A stretch of 51,114 bases of DNA from an uncultured Clostridia bacterium (GCA_944386635.1 CALXBV010000067.1:1-51114); one strand, 5' to 3'. Shown: positions 15,026 to 23,017, numbered from the stretch's first letter. Made by a program: numbers and translations. Notes: generated from the sequence alone by a model not told the origin.

Positions 15026-15859
15026 ATGGAAAGATATCAAGAAATAGAGAATAGCATTATTACTAAATACAGAAAAAGTATATATAAAAATTTTAGAGAA
15101 GCTGTTGATAGATATAAATTAATTGAAAATGAAGATAAAATATGTGTATGTATCTCGGGTGGTAAAGATTCGATGTTGCTTGCTAAGTGCATGCAAGAGT
15201 ATCAAAAGCATGGAGATAAGAAATTTGAACTTGAGTTTGTTGCTATGGATCCTGGGTATAGTATAAAAAATAGAGAGAAAATAGAGGAAAATGCTAAAAT
15301 ATTAAATATACCATTAAAAATAATAAATAAAAATATTTTTGAAGTCTTAAATAAGCAGACATGGGGATCTGCATGTTTTTTGTGTGCAAAAATGAGAAGA
15401 GGTTGTTTATATAATATTGCAGAGAGTCTACATTGTAATAAGATAGCACTAGGACATCATTATGATGATGTATTGGAGACAATGTTACTTAACATTTTTT
15501 ATGCGGGTGAAGTCAAAACAATGATGCCTAAAATTCATAGTGATAATTTTAATCTTGAATTAATAAGACCATTATATTTAGTAAAAGAACCAGATATTAT
15601 TTCATGGAAAGAGTATAATAAGCTAGAATTTTTAGATTGCGCATGTAAAGTAACAGAAAGTATAAAGCAACATGATGAAAAAGTATCAAAGAGAAAAGCC
15701 ATGAAAAATTTAATAGCAAAATTTAGAAAAGAAAGTGAATATATAGATAAAAGTATTTTTCATAGTATGTCTAATGTAAATCTTAATTCTATGCTTGGAT
15801 GGAAAAAAGATGGAAAAGAATATAATTTTATGGACGAATATGATGATAAAAGTAATTGA
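15026..15859 (+). CDS. TtcA-family tRNA thiolation protein
   Basis: A 277-residue PP-loop ATPase. SGGKDS (residues 44-49) is the ATP-pyrophosphatase signature; ALGHHYDDVLETMLLN is the second family motif; the CxxC CFLC followed by KMRRG matches the iron-sulfur cysteines of TtcA/Ncs6-type enzymes, and a third Cys lies in DCACK. TtcA makes 2-thiocytidine in tRNA position 32 using a 4Fe-4S cluster. Firmicutes members of the broad family vary in target base, so ttcA itself is not assigned. SD AGAAAGG precedes the ATG; a TATAAT lies just upstream. Confidence 0.85.
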   Translation: MERYQEIENSIITKYRKSIYKNFREAVDRYKLIENEDKICVCISGGKDSMLLAKCMQEYQKHGDKKFELEFVAMDPGYSIKNREKIEENAKILNIPLKIINKNIFEVLNKQTWGSACFLCAKMRRGCLYNIAESLHCNKIALGHHYDDVLETMLLNIFYAGEVKTMMPKIHSDNFNLELIRPLYLVKEPDIISWKEYNKLEFLDCACKVTESIKQHDEKVSKRKAMKNLIAKFRKESEYIDKSIFHSMSNVNLNSMLGWKKDGKEYNFMDEYDDKSN

Positions 15860-15971
15860 TAGTAATAAATTGTACTTTTTTTTATATTTATATAAAAAAG
15901 TAATGTAAAAACTTGTAAAAATAATATATTTATGATATAATAATTTCCTTTTTGATGGGAGGCAACAGAGG

Positions 15972-16835
15972 GTGAAATTAGAGATAATAACTAGTCCTAT
16001 AGGAGCTGAACTTACTAGTATAAAATTTAATTCTAAAGAGATGTTGCATCAGGGTAGTAGCGTACTAGATAAAGAAGGAAAAGTATACTGGAAAAGACAT
16101 GCTCCAATATTGTTTCCAATTGTTGGCAGCCTTAAGAATAATATTACTTATATTGATGGAAAAAAGTATGAAATGTCACAACATGGGTTTGCGCGCGACA
16201 TGGTGTTTGACATTGTAAAAATATCAGAAAGGGAACACATATATGTTTTAAAATATAATGAAGATACTTTAAAAATGTATCCATATAAATTTGAACTTTA
16301 TATTAGTTATTTAATAGATGATAATAAACTTATAATAACATATAAAGTAAAGAATGTAGATGTAAGACCTATATTTTTTGGAATTGGCGGTCATCCGGCA
16401 TTTATTATTGATTTAAAAAATAATAAATATAAGGTTGAATTTGAAAACGAAGAAAATAATATAAAGTTTTATCAATTAGATGCAGGTCTTATATCATATA
16501 AAAATACTTATATTAACGATAGTTTGCTATCTAATAAAAAATGTATTGAAATAAGAAAAGATACATTTTCGCATGATGCGATCATAATGAGTGGGTTGAG
16601 TTCAAGGAAATTAAGATTATATGAAAATAATATAGAAAAACTAGAATTTGACTTTAGTGGCTTTAAGTATTTGTCTTTATGGTCTAAAAAAAATGCTCCA
16701 TTTTTATGCATAGAACCGTGGCAGACAACTGCAGATTATACGGATTCTAATCAAAATTTTATTGACAAAAAAGATAATATAAAACTAGATGTGGGAAAAG
16801 ACTTTGAATGCAGTTATTCTATAATATTTAAGTGA
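15972..16835 (+). CDS. aldose 1-epimerase family protein (LacX-like)
   Basis: A 287-residue galactose-mutarotase-fold protein. The segments WKRHAPILFPIVGSL, QHGFARD and FFGIGGHPAF match the LacX-like branch of aldose epimerases, including the conserved histidines. It should act on a sugar hemiacetal in the cytosol; the actual sugar is unknown. The GTG start at 15972 is supported by GGGAGG at 15957-15962. It stands alone with a terminator hairpin after it. Confidence 0.85.
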   Translation: MKLEIITSPIGAELTSIKFNSKEMLHQGSSVLDKEGKVYWKRHAPILFPIVGSLKNNITYIDGKKYEMSQHGFARDMVFDIVKISEREHIYVLKYNEDTLKMYPYKFELYISYLIDDNKLIITYKVKNVDVRPIFFGIGGHPAFIIDLKNNKYKVEFENEENNIKFYQLDAGLISYKNTYINDSLLSNKKCIEIRKDTFSHDAIIMSGLSSRKLRLYENNIEKLEFDFSGFKYLSLWSKKNAPFLCIEPWQTTADYTDSNQNFIDKKDNIKLDVGKDFECSYSIIFK

Positions 16836-16839
16836 GAAA

Positions 16840-16874
16840 ATAGGTCTTTATTATTAAAATAAAGATCTATTTTA
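16840..16874 (+). terminator. terminator-like hairpin after the LacX-like gene
   Basis: AAAATAG...TCTTTA pairs with TAAAGA...CTATTTT, a long A/T-rich stem. The gap 16836-17101 contains this, a second hairpin and the hsp20 terminator, and no gene. Confidence 0.55.
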
Positions 16875-17002
16875 AGATGTATTTATATATAATAATCTTA
16901 ATTTAAATATAATTTTTTATGAGATTATTATATAAAGAAAGTATTGTCATTAAATTATTATATATTAATAAAATTAAAGTAATTAATTAAGTATAATATA
17001 TA

Positions 17003-17040
17003 AAAAATAGGTACTATACTGAGTATAGCACCTATTTTTT
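17003..17040. terminator. bidirectional terminator-like hairpin
   Basis: AAAAAATAGGT and CTATACT pair with GTATAG and ACCTATTTTTT around a short loop; T-runs occur on both strands. It separates the LacX-like gene from the converging hsp20. Confidence 0.6.
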
Positions 17041-17077
17041 ATATAAACGAGGGTTGTTTATAACTTAATTGATGAAA

Positions 17078-17101
17078 AAAGCCACATCTAGTGGCTCTTT
17101 T
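17078..17101 (-). terminator. terminator of hsp20
   Basis: Minus strand AGAGCCAC/GTGGCT stem followed by TTTTTT, right at the hsp20 stop codon. Confidence 0.8.
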
Positions 17102-17518
17102 CTATTCAATAGGGATATATTTCTTTTCTTCAATTTCTTCTTTTTTCTCTTTTGGAAATTCAAGAGTTAAAATACCATTTTTAAATGATGCTTTAACGTC
17201 TGAATCTTTTACATTATCTCCTACATAGAAACTTCTAGAACATTGTCCAGAATATCTTTCTTTACGAATATATCTTCCTTCTTCTTTATCTTCTTCTGAA
17301 TTTGATTTTTCAGCAGTTACAGTTAAGTAACCATTGTTAATTTCAATCTTGATATCATCTTTGTCATATCCAGGTAAATCTACGTCTACAACGTATTTAT
17401 CCTTTTTCTCTTTAATATCTGTCTTCATAAGTCTTGTATCGACTCTTGTAAAGAATGGATCATCAAAGATCTCATCAAATAAATCAAAATCATTTCTTTT
17501 TCTAGGTACCATCATCAT
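17102..17518 (-). CDS. small heat-shock protein Hsp20
   Basis: A 138-residue alpha-crystallin-domain chaperone: short N-arm (MMVPRKRNDFDLFDEIF), the domain from about residue 36 with VDVDLPGYDKDDIKI, and the C-terminal hallmark FKNGILTLEFPK followed by the IPIE tail (I-x-I-like oligomerisation motif). It holds unfolding proteins in the cytosol. I start at ATG 17518 (AAGGAG 8 nt upstream) and not at GTG 17527, which overlaps the SD. A CIRCE operator covers the promoter, so HrcA control is expected. Terminator at its stop. Confidence 0.95.
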   Translation of the reverse strand: MMMVPRKRNDFDLFDEIFDDPFFTRVDTRLMKTDIKEKKDKYVVDVDLPGYDKDDIKIEINNGYLTVTAEKSNSEEDKEEGRYIRKERYSGQCSRSFYVGDNVKDSDVKASFKNGILTLEFPKEKKEEIEEKKYIPIE

Positions 17519-17593
17519 AAAAATCACTCCTTTTTAAATTATGTGTTGATAACCTAAGCACATTAGTAAGTATCTTTTCTCACTTACACTTAT

Positions 17594-17621
17594 ATTATAT
17601 CACTAATTTTGGCACTGTCAA
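17594..17621 (-). promoter_or_regulatory. hsp20 promoter
   Basis: Minus strand TTGACA (17621-17616) and TATAAT (17599-17594), 16-bp spacer. Confidence 0.7.
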
Positions 17622-17635
17622 TAGTTGAGTGCTAA
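17609..17635 (-). promoter_or_regulatory. CIRCE operator (HrcA binding site)
   Basis: TTGGCACTG, 9 nt, GAGTGCTAA. The consensus CIRCE is TTAGCACTC-N9-GAGTGCTAA; one half is perfect, the other has two changes. It overlaps the -35 of the hsp20 promoter. HrcA itself is not encoded in the window. Confidence 0.85.
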
Positions 17636-17709
17636 AAAACACAAAATTTTCACAATTTTTTTATGTGCTTCTAATAGATATTATATCTATAATATAAGAA
17701 AATATACAT

Positions 17710-18870
17710 CTATTTAAGATAATTTAATAGTTCTTCTACTTTATCTGTTTTTTCAAATGAAGGATTAAGTTCTTCTCTACCAAAATGTCCGTAATGTGAT
17801 AGTTCTTTATACATTGGTGTCTGAAGATTTAATGTATTTATTATACCTTGTGGTGTAAAGTCAAATGTATTATTAATTGCATTTAGTATTAGATCTTCAC
17901 TTACTGTACTAGTATTAAATGTATTAAGATATATAGATACAGGCTTTGATACACCAATAGCATAAGATAATTGAATTTCACACTTTTTAGCAAGTTTTGC
18001 TTTTACTATATTTTTAGCAACATATCTTGCCATGTATGCAGCACTTCTATCTACTTTTGTAGGATCTTTTCCACTAAAAGCACCACCTCCATGTCTTGCA
18101 TATCCACCATATGTGTCTACAATTATTTTTCTTCCCGTAAGACCACTATCACTTTCAGGTCCACCTATCACAAATCTTCCAGTAGGATTGATAAATATTT
18201 TAGTATTTTTATCTAGTAGATTTTTAGGTATAACAGGAATGATTATCTTGTTATATACGTCTTCTCTTAATGTATTTATATCTATACTATCTTTGTGTTG
18301 AGTAGAAACAACTATAGTATCAATTCTTTTTGGTATATCATTTTCATATTCTACGGTAACTTGTGTTTTTCCGTCTGGCATTAGATAATTTAATATATTA
18401 TTTTTTCTTACAAATTCAAGTCTTTTTGCAAGTTTATGGGCAAGAGAGATTGCAAGTGGCATTAGTTCTTCAGTTTCATCACAAGCAAATCCAAACATAA
18501 TTCCTTGATCTCCAGCACCAAGTGTGTCATTATTGTCTAATGATGAGTTTACTCCTATAGCAATATCATTAGATTGTTCTTGTATTCCTATTATTACTTT
18601 ACAATTATCTACGTCGAAACCACTTCCTTTAGTTGAATATCCAATTTCTCTTAATGCATCTTTTGCTATTTGCTCATAATTTAGTATTGCTTTTGTTGTT
18701 ATTTCACCAAATATAAATAATGTATCTTTTGAGATAGATACTTCACATGCCACTCTAGAATTTTTATCTTGTTCAAGTGCAGCATCTAAAATTGAATCTG
18801 AAATGTAGTCACAAACTTTATCTGGATGACCACTTGTAACTGATTCAGATGTAAATAAATATTTAGACAT
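17710..18870 (-). CDS. metK: S-adenosylmethionine synthetase
   Basis: A 386-residue enzyme of the usual length. Signatures: SGHPDKVCD near the N-terminus (ATP/metal-binding His and Asp), [12 protein letters not shown] (central signature), [16 protein letters not shown] (P-loop-like signature), ARYVAKN. It joins ATP and methionine to form SAM in the cytosol. The ATG has AAGGAGG upstream. A SAM-I riboswitch in its leader closes the feedback loop. Confidence 0.98.
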   Translation of the reverse strand: MSKYLFTSESVTSGHPDKVCDYISDSILDAALEQDKNSRVACEVSISKDTLFIFGEITTKAILNYEQIAKDALREIGYSTKGSGFDVDNCKVIIGIQEQSNDIAIGVNSSLDNNDTLGAGDQGIMFGFACDETEELMPLAISLAHKLAKRLEFVRKNNILNYLMPDGKTQVTVEYENDIPKRIDTIVVSTQHKDSIDINTLREDVYNKIIIPVIPKNLLDKNTKIFINPTGRFVIGGPESDSGLTGRKIIVDTYGGYARHGGGAFSGKDPTKVDRSAAYMARYVAKNIVKAKLAKKCEIQLSYAIGVSKPVSIYLNTFNTSTVSEDLILNAINNTFDFTPQGIINTLNLQTPMYKELSHYGHFGREELNPSFEKTDKVEELLNYLK

Positions 18871-18910
18871 AATAAAATCCTCCTTATATTATAATTATTA
18901 TGATTTATAT

Positions 18911-19038
18911 AAAAAAAGACTAGCAACGGCATGCTAGTCAAAAAAACTTATCTTTCGGCTATACCGCAGGAATTAGCACCTTGCTAATGCAGGTTGCTGG
19001 ACTTCATAGGGCCTGTCCCTCAGTCTCTCTTGATAAGA
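18911..19038 (-). promoter_or_regulatory. SAM-I (S-box) riboswitch with terminator
   Basis: On the minus strand from 19038: CTTATCAAGAGAG, GAGGGA, GGCCCTATGAAGTCC, GCAACC, GGTGCTAATTCC, and closing GAAAGATAAG, in the canonical order of the S-box aptamer. It is followed by a GACTAGC/GCTAGTC terminator stem (18918-18939) with a T-run. SAM binding stabilises the terminator and shuts off metK. Confidence 0.95.
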
Positions 19039-19056
19039 TATATAATTTGCAGACTA

Positions 19057-19085
19057 ATTCTAACATAATATTTAACATAAGTCAA
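19057..19085 (-). promoter_or_regulatory. metK promoter
   Basis: Minus strand TTGACT (19085-19080), TAGAAT (19062-19057), 17-bp spacer, starting just ahead of the SAM-I aptamer. Confidence 0.65.
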
Positions 19086-19148
19086 TATATCTTGAAAAAA
19101 TATGACAAATAATGTATAATCATACGTGTTAAAAAAGAGGTAAATATT

Positions 19149-19667
19149 ATGTTTGATGATAATTTTGTAATAGTGGATCTAGAAACTACAGGCCTTAGTC
19201 CACAAAATGGTGAAATAATAGAAATTGGTGCAATAAAAGTAAAAAATAATAAAGTTGTGGATAAAATGGATGTATTTGTAAGACCATCAAGACCACTTTC
19301 ATATTTTACAACAAAACTTACTGGAATAACTAATGAAATGGTAGACGAGGGACTTTCTTTAAAAGAAGCTTTAAAAGTATTTATTGAATTTACTGATGGA
19401 ATGAGGCTTATGGCACATAATGCTAAATTTGATATGGGATTTTTAGATACGTATATGAAAAAAGTTTTGGGTGTTGGACTACCAGATAATGCTTTAGATA
19501 CTTTAGTATTATCTAGAAAATTAGTAAAAGATATTCCAAATCATAAATTAGGTACACTTGCAAACTATTTTAATATAGATTATAGTGGTGCTCATAGATC
19601 ACTTAGGGATTGTGAGATAACTCTTGGTGTATATAATGAAATGAGAAAAATATATGAGGAAAAATAG
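19149..19667 (+). CDS. DEDDh 3'-5' exonuclease (DnaQ/PolC epsilon-like)
   Basis: A 172-residue stand-alone exonuclease domain with the DEDDh residues in order: DLETTG (Exo I), HNAKFDMGFLD (Exo II) and HRSLRDCE (Exo III His and Asp). It removes nucleotides from DNA or RNA 3' ends; stand-alone forms may proofread or trim. SD AAGAGGT precedes the ATG. The decayed GrpB-family gene follows 10 nt later, probably in the same transcription unit. Confidence 0.9.
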   Translation: MFDDNFVIVDLETTGLSPQNGEIIEIGAIKVKNNKVVDKMDVFVRPSRPLSYFTTKLTGITNEMVDEGLSLKEALKVFIEFTDGMRLMAHNAKFDMGFLDTYMKKVLGVGLPDNALDTLVLSRKLVKDIPNHKLGTLANYFNIDYSGAHRSLRDCEITLGVYNEMRKIYEEK

Positions 19668-19676
19668 GTGTAAAGT

Positions 19677-20208
19677 GTGGATAATTTGGGACTTAAAAGA
19701 GGCAAATTAGAGTTTATTCCTTATGACAATAATTATGAAAGAATATATAATGAAGAAAAGAAAAATCTAGAAAAAAATTTTAAAAGGAATGTATATAAAA
19801 ATAGAGCATGTAGGTAGTACAGCTATAAAAATATAGTATCCAAACCAATAATAGACATATTAGTTATATGTGAAGACTTAGATAATCTTATTAAAATTGC
19901 AAAAGAAAAAATAAAGAATGATACTTATACAATAAGAAAAGAAATTGTAAGAAAAGATGACTTCTTAATTAGAAAAGAAGAGGATGGAAAAGTAAAAACA
20001 TTTATACATGTTGTACCAGAAACATCTAAAAGAGCAAGAGACTGCACTTTATTTAGAGATTATCTAAATGAAAATGTTAAAGAAGCTAAAAAATTCTTTA
20101 TATAAAAAATATAAAGAGTATAGAAGAAAATATACTTTAGAAAAAGTAGAATTTATATCTAAAGTTATAAGAAAAGTGGAAAAATATTATAATGATAAAA
20201 GAATATAG
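19677..20208 (+). pseudogene. decayed GrpB-family (UPF0157) gene
   Basis: From GTG 19677 the frame reads LGLKRGKLEFIPYD, the typical GrpB start, then loses frame near 19800, where IEHVGSTAI continues one frame over; SKPIIDILVICED returns to the first frame, and the last part (KEYRRKYTLEKVEFI) is again shifted near 20098. Stops interrupt at 19812 and about 20103. GrpB-family proteins share a nucleotidyltransferase-like fold and often act as nucleotidyl-modifying enzymes; here at least three indels rule out a working product unless they are sequencing errors. Confidence 0.8.
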
Positions 20209-20227
20209 ATAAGCTCTATATTCTTTT
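20197..20227. terminator. bidirectional terminator
   Basis: 13-bp stem (20197-20209 with 20215-20227), 5-nt loop, T-rich on both strands. It serves the decayed GrpB gene and the converging peroxiredoxin/mini-protein unit. Confidence 0.8.
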
Positions 20228-20355
20228 TAATTACAGCAGAAACAGAAAAATAGTAATACTAAAAGTAGTATTAGTATAAAATTACCATTACAAAATAAGT
20301 TACTTATACAATTATTTGAGTTGTTGTTCTGCTCATTACAGCAACAATTATTCAT
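20227..20355 (-). CDS. cysteine-rich mini-protein downstream of the peroxiredoxin
   Basis: A 42-residue ORF too short for usual ORF cut-offs: start MNNCCCNEQNNN, end CFCCN-stop, eight cysteines in all, with one hydrophobic segment (FILILLLVLLFF) before the C-terminal cysteines. AAGGAGATGGTAGT precedes the ATG, and only 3 nt separate it from the peroxiredoxin stop. Its Asn/Cys-rich head and hydrophobic tail resemble small tail-anchored or coat-type proteins of Firmicutes, but I do not recognise it. The strong SD and operon position make it a likely real gene; involvement in thiol chemistry is inference. Confidence 0.6.
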   Translation of the reverse strand: MNNCCCNEQNNNSNNCISNLFCNGNFILILLLVLLFFCFCCN

Positions 20356-20358
20356 ATA

Positions 20359-20892
20359 CTACCATCTCCTTAAATCATCATTTTCTTTGCTAAAGCAAAG
20401 GTACCAGTCCATACAATTTTTTGCATTATTTTTTTTCATATTATTCATTAAATCTATGTAATTATTAGGGGAAGGGATAATAGTAGATAATCCAGGCATC
20501 CAGTTTGCTGGTGTAGCAACATTATCTGAATCAGATATTTGAAGTGCATCTATCATTCTTAATATTTCTGATATATTTCTACCATTTTGAGCTGGATATA
20601 TAAGGATACACCTTACTGTCTGAGACGGGTCTATAAAAAATACATTTCTAACGGTTGATGTATTATTATTAATGTCTGACATCATTCCATACATATTAGC
20701 TATATCTTTATTTGTATCAGAAATTATTGGAAAAGGAATAGAAATACCAGTATTTTCTTCAATATCTTTTATCCAAGCTAAATGTGATGGACAACTATCT
20801 ACAGATAATCCTAATAAACTACAATTTCTTTTTTCAAACTCCTCATTATGCTTAGCAAAAGAGATTAACTCAGTTGTACATACGGGGGTAAA
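20359..20892 (-). pseudogene. peroxiredoxin, 3' part (active-site Cys to C-terminus), separated by insertion
   Basis: The frame read from the junction encodes FTPVCTTELISFAKH, with the peroxidatic Cys in its invariant context, then LLGLSVDSCPSHLAWI, PFPIISD and a C-terminal half with NVFFIDPSQTVR, typical of the Prx6/1-Cys branch. Alone it has no ribosome site and the first internal ATG (20694) lies after the active site, so it cannot give an active enzyme. With the 5' part at 22729-22869 it makes a 222-residue peroxiredoxin, which reduces peroxides in the cytosol. The cut is exactly at the codons for Phe-Thr in DFTPVC. Confidence 0.9.
20887..20892. repeat. attachment core GGTAAA, left junction
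   Basis: Direct 6-bp repeat with 22729-22734. On the minus strand it encodes Phe-Thr of the peroxiredoxin active-site motif. Confidence 0.8.
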
Positions 20893-20905
20893 TGTTAAGG
20901 ATATA

Positions 20906-20912
20906 ATAGATA
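20906..20912. repeat. attP arm, left end (ATAGATA)
   Basis: Inverted match of TATCTAT at 22709-22715; both begin 13 nt from the core on the element side. Probable recombinase contact site. Confidence 0.6.
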
Positions 20913-21002
20913 AAAGCTATTATTCTTTTTTTATATATTTCAAATATATATCTTTACAAAAAATTGAAAATTGAGTATATACTATATATTTTTTTTGAGT
21001 TG

Positions 21003-21028
21003 ATACATTTTTTGAATGTATTTTTTTT
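21003..21028 (+). terminator. hairpin with T-run inside the element, upstream of the recombinase
   Basis: ATACATT (21003-21009) pairs with AATGTAT (21015-21021), then eight T. In plus orientation it would stop transcription entering the element from the left and so insulate the recombinase gene. The rest of 20893-21194 is A/T-rich with a TATAAT near 21147 and no other gene. Confidence 0.5.
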
Positions 21029-21194
21029 ATTATATAATTTTTATTATTAGACAATATTTTCACCTAATTTAATATATGTCTTTATACTACAATAATTGAC
21101 ATTAATAATTTGTATTTTTTTATTTATAGATATCTAAAAGTTTATTATAATGTATATATTATAATAAAAGTTTTATAATTTGAAAGGAGTATAT

Positions 21195-22706
21195 ATGGTA
21201 GCAATATATGCAAGACAAAGTATAGATAAAAAAGATAGTATTAGTATACAGACACAATTAGAATATGGTAAAAATATTTGTAAAACAGAAGGTTTAATGT
21301 ATAAAGAGTATTATGATAAAGGATTTTCTGGATCTAACTTAAATAGGCCAAAGTTTAAAGAGTTAATATTTGATATAGAAAATGGAATAATTAATAAAGT
21401 TATATGTTATAGATTAGATAGAATAAGTAGAAGTTTAGTTGATTTTTCTAATTTATTAGTTTTTTTTGAAAAGTATAACGTTGAATTTATATCTGCTACA
21501 GAACAATTTGATACATCAACTCCTATTGGAAGAGCTATGATTAATATAATAATGGTTTTTGCTCAATTAGAAAGAGAAACTATACAGCAACGTGTAAGAG
21601 ATAACTATTATGCCAGAGCTAAAAAAGGCTTATTTACCGGAGGAAATATTGCATTTGGATATAAAAATGAAACTATAAAGATGGATGGGAAAAAAAGTCC
21701 AGTGTTCAAGCAAGAAAATGAAGAAATTAAAATAGTAAAATATATATTCAAAGAATATTTGAAAAATAGGACTATACATTCAATAGCTAAAGACTTAACT
21801 AATTTATATAGCAAGTTGTATACGGATAAATTTGTAAAAAGAGTATTAACAAATACAATATATGTAAAGTGCGATACAAAAATATATACATATTATAAAG
21901 AAAAAGGATATATTATGTATAATGATTTAAATGATTTTAACGGAAAATGCGGAGCTGTAATATATGGTAAAGAAAAAGGAAAGAAGAATAGAATAAGAAC
22001 AGAAATTGATGAACAATTATTCGTATTAGTAAAGAATATACCTGTAATTGAATCTAAGAATTTTATAATTGTGCAGGAAAAGATTAATAGTAACAAGAAA
22101 GAAATTACTGCAAAAAAGCGAGGAAAATATAGCTGGCTTACAGGGTTAGTCAAATGTAAGTTATGTAACTCATCAGTTGGAGTAAAAGTTACAAGAGGAT
22201 ACAAATATATGATTTGTTCTAAGCATAGGCTGTATAATGCTTGTGATAATAAAAGAAATTATAAACTTGAAGAGATAGAAGATATTATTTATAAAGAAGT
22301 TGTAGATTATATAAAAGATATAGATGTGAATAATTTAATACAAGACGATGAAAAAAATGCATATAAAAGTAAGGAAAATGAATTATTAATAAAGAAAACA
22401 CAATATCAAGAAAAATTAAATAATCTTATAAGCATTGCATCTAATAATAAAGAAATAGAAGATATACTAAAAGAAAATATTATTAAATTGGGTGAAAGTA
22501 TACAAAAAATAGAAGAAAATATAGAAAATATAAAAATGGATGCTTTAAATAGAGAAATTGATGTTGATATGTATATAAAAGCAATAGATATTATTACTAA
22601 TAGGTTTTCAGAGTTAGATTTGTATGAAAAAAATAGATTAGTAAAGATTTTTGTGAAATGTATATACTTAAATGAAAAAGAAATAGAGATACTTTTTTAT
22701 ATATGA
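21195..22706 (+). CDS. large serine recombinase
   Basis: A 503-residue protein. I start at ATG 21195 behind AAAGGAG (the TTG at 21180 precedes the SD). Order of parts: resolvase catalytic domain 1-150 with the nucleophile in IYARQS (Ser9), the arginine cluster YRLDRISRS, and AQLERETIQQRV; recombinase domain about 165-290; a zinc ribbon with CKLC (Cys 321, 324) and C-x8-C; then a long coiled-coil (about 390-460). This is the integrase/excisionase class that includes phage integrases and the sigK-element recombinase SpoIVCA. It sits in the element that splits the peroxiredoxin gene, on the opposite strand, with its stop next to the attP arm. Confidence 0.95.
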   Translation: MVAIYARQSIDKKDSISIQTQLEYGKNICKTEGLMYKEYYDKGFSGSNLNRPKFKELIFDIENGIINKVICYRLDRISRSLVDFSNLLVFFEKYNVEFISATEQFDTSTPIGRAMINIIMVFAQLERETIQQRVRDNYYARAKKGLFTGGNIAFGYKNETIKMDGKKSPVFKQENEEIKIVKYIFKEYLKNRTIHSIAKDLTNLYSKLYTDKFVKRVLTNTIYVKCDTKIYTYYKEKGYIMYNDLNDFNGKCGAVIYGKEKGKKNRIRTEIDEQLFVLVKNIPVIESKNFIIVQEKINSNKKEITAKKRGKYSWLTGLVKCKLCNSSVGVKVTRGYKYMICSKHRLYNACDNKRNYKLEEIEDIIYKEVVDYIKDIDVNNLIQDDEKNAYKSKENELLIKKTQYQEKLNNLISIASNNKEIEDILKENIIKLGESIQKIEENIENIKMDALNREIDVDMYIKAIDIITNRFSELDLYEKNRLVKIFVKCIYLNEKEIEILFYI

Positions 22707-22708
22707 TA

Positions 22709-22715
22709 TATCTAT
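22709..22715. repeat. attP arm, right end (TATCTAT)
   Basis: Starts two bases after the recombinase stop codon and mirrors ATAGATA at 20906-20912 at the same distance from the core. Confidence 0.6.
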
Positions 22716-22728
22716 CTATATTGGCAGT

Positions 22729-22734
22729 GGTAAA
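22729..22734. repeat. attachment core GGTAAA, right junction
   Basis: Second copy of the 6-bp direct repeat; the peroxiredoxin 5' part begins here. Confidence 0.8.
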
Positions 22735-22869
22735 ATCACCTGGATGAGAGAAAAATACTAACCATTTTCCCATATAATCTGTAAGTTTTAAAGGTCCAAA
22801 CGTTGAATTCGCTATAAATCTAGGAGCTCTTTGACCTAACATAATCATATTATTTCTTTGTTCTTCCAT
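22729..22869 (-). pseudogene. peroxiredoxin, 5' part (N-terminus to HPGDFT), separated by insertion
   Basis: ATG 22869 follows AAGGAGGAG and encodes 47 authentic residues: MLGQRAPRF, the FGPLKLTDYMGKWLVFFSHPGDFT strands and the Thr three residues before the peroxidatic Cys. The frame then runs into element sequence (TANIDRYII) and ends without an active site at about 22597. Promoter and ribosome site remain, so in the inserted state a short useless peptide would be made; in the excised state the complete 222-residue peroxiredoxin. Confidence 0.9.
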
Positions 22870-23017
22870 TTTTACTCCTCCTTGCTATATGGTATGAAAA
22901 ATGTGATTATTTGTGATAGTAAAAGAAAAAAATGTAATAAAATTTAACTAAATATAAAAATAAGAATTATTAATTAAATACATGTAATAGTTATTAATAC
23001 ATTTTTTATATAATTAA

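Larger units (their letters stand above)
20887..22734 (+). mobile_element. 1,842-bp recombinase-only element inserted in a peroxiredoxin gene
   Basis: The element lies between two GGTAAA copies (one copy plus interior = 1,842 bp). It contains an A/T-rich 302-bp upstream stretch and a single gene, a large serine recombinase, whose stop is 22 bp from the right junction. No cargo, relaxase, capsid or replication gene is present. Deleting one core and the interior restores the host frame as CATCCAGGTGAT-TTTACC-CCCGTATGT. The circle junction would have TATCTAT (22709-22715) and ATAGATA (20906-20912) exactly 14-20 nt either side of the core, an attP-like dyad. This is strong sequence evidence for precise site-specific insertion, and predicts precise excision. 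Confidence 0.85.

Noticed and set aside
16880..17000. Small gene between the LacX-like gene and hsp20
   Set aside because: No frame with a start and ribosome site; only hairpins and A/T-rich sequence.
20887..22734. Remnant of a prophage or conjugative element
   Set aside because: Nothing but the recombinase lies between the two cores, and flanking genes are chromosomal.
22597..22869. A 90-residue minus-strand ORF taken as a whole gene
   Set aside because: Only its first 47 codons are peroxiredoxin; the rest is read antisense through the recombinase end.
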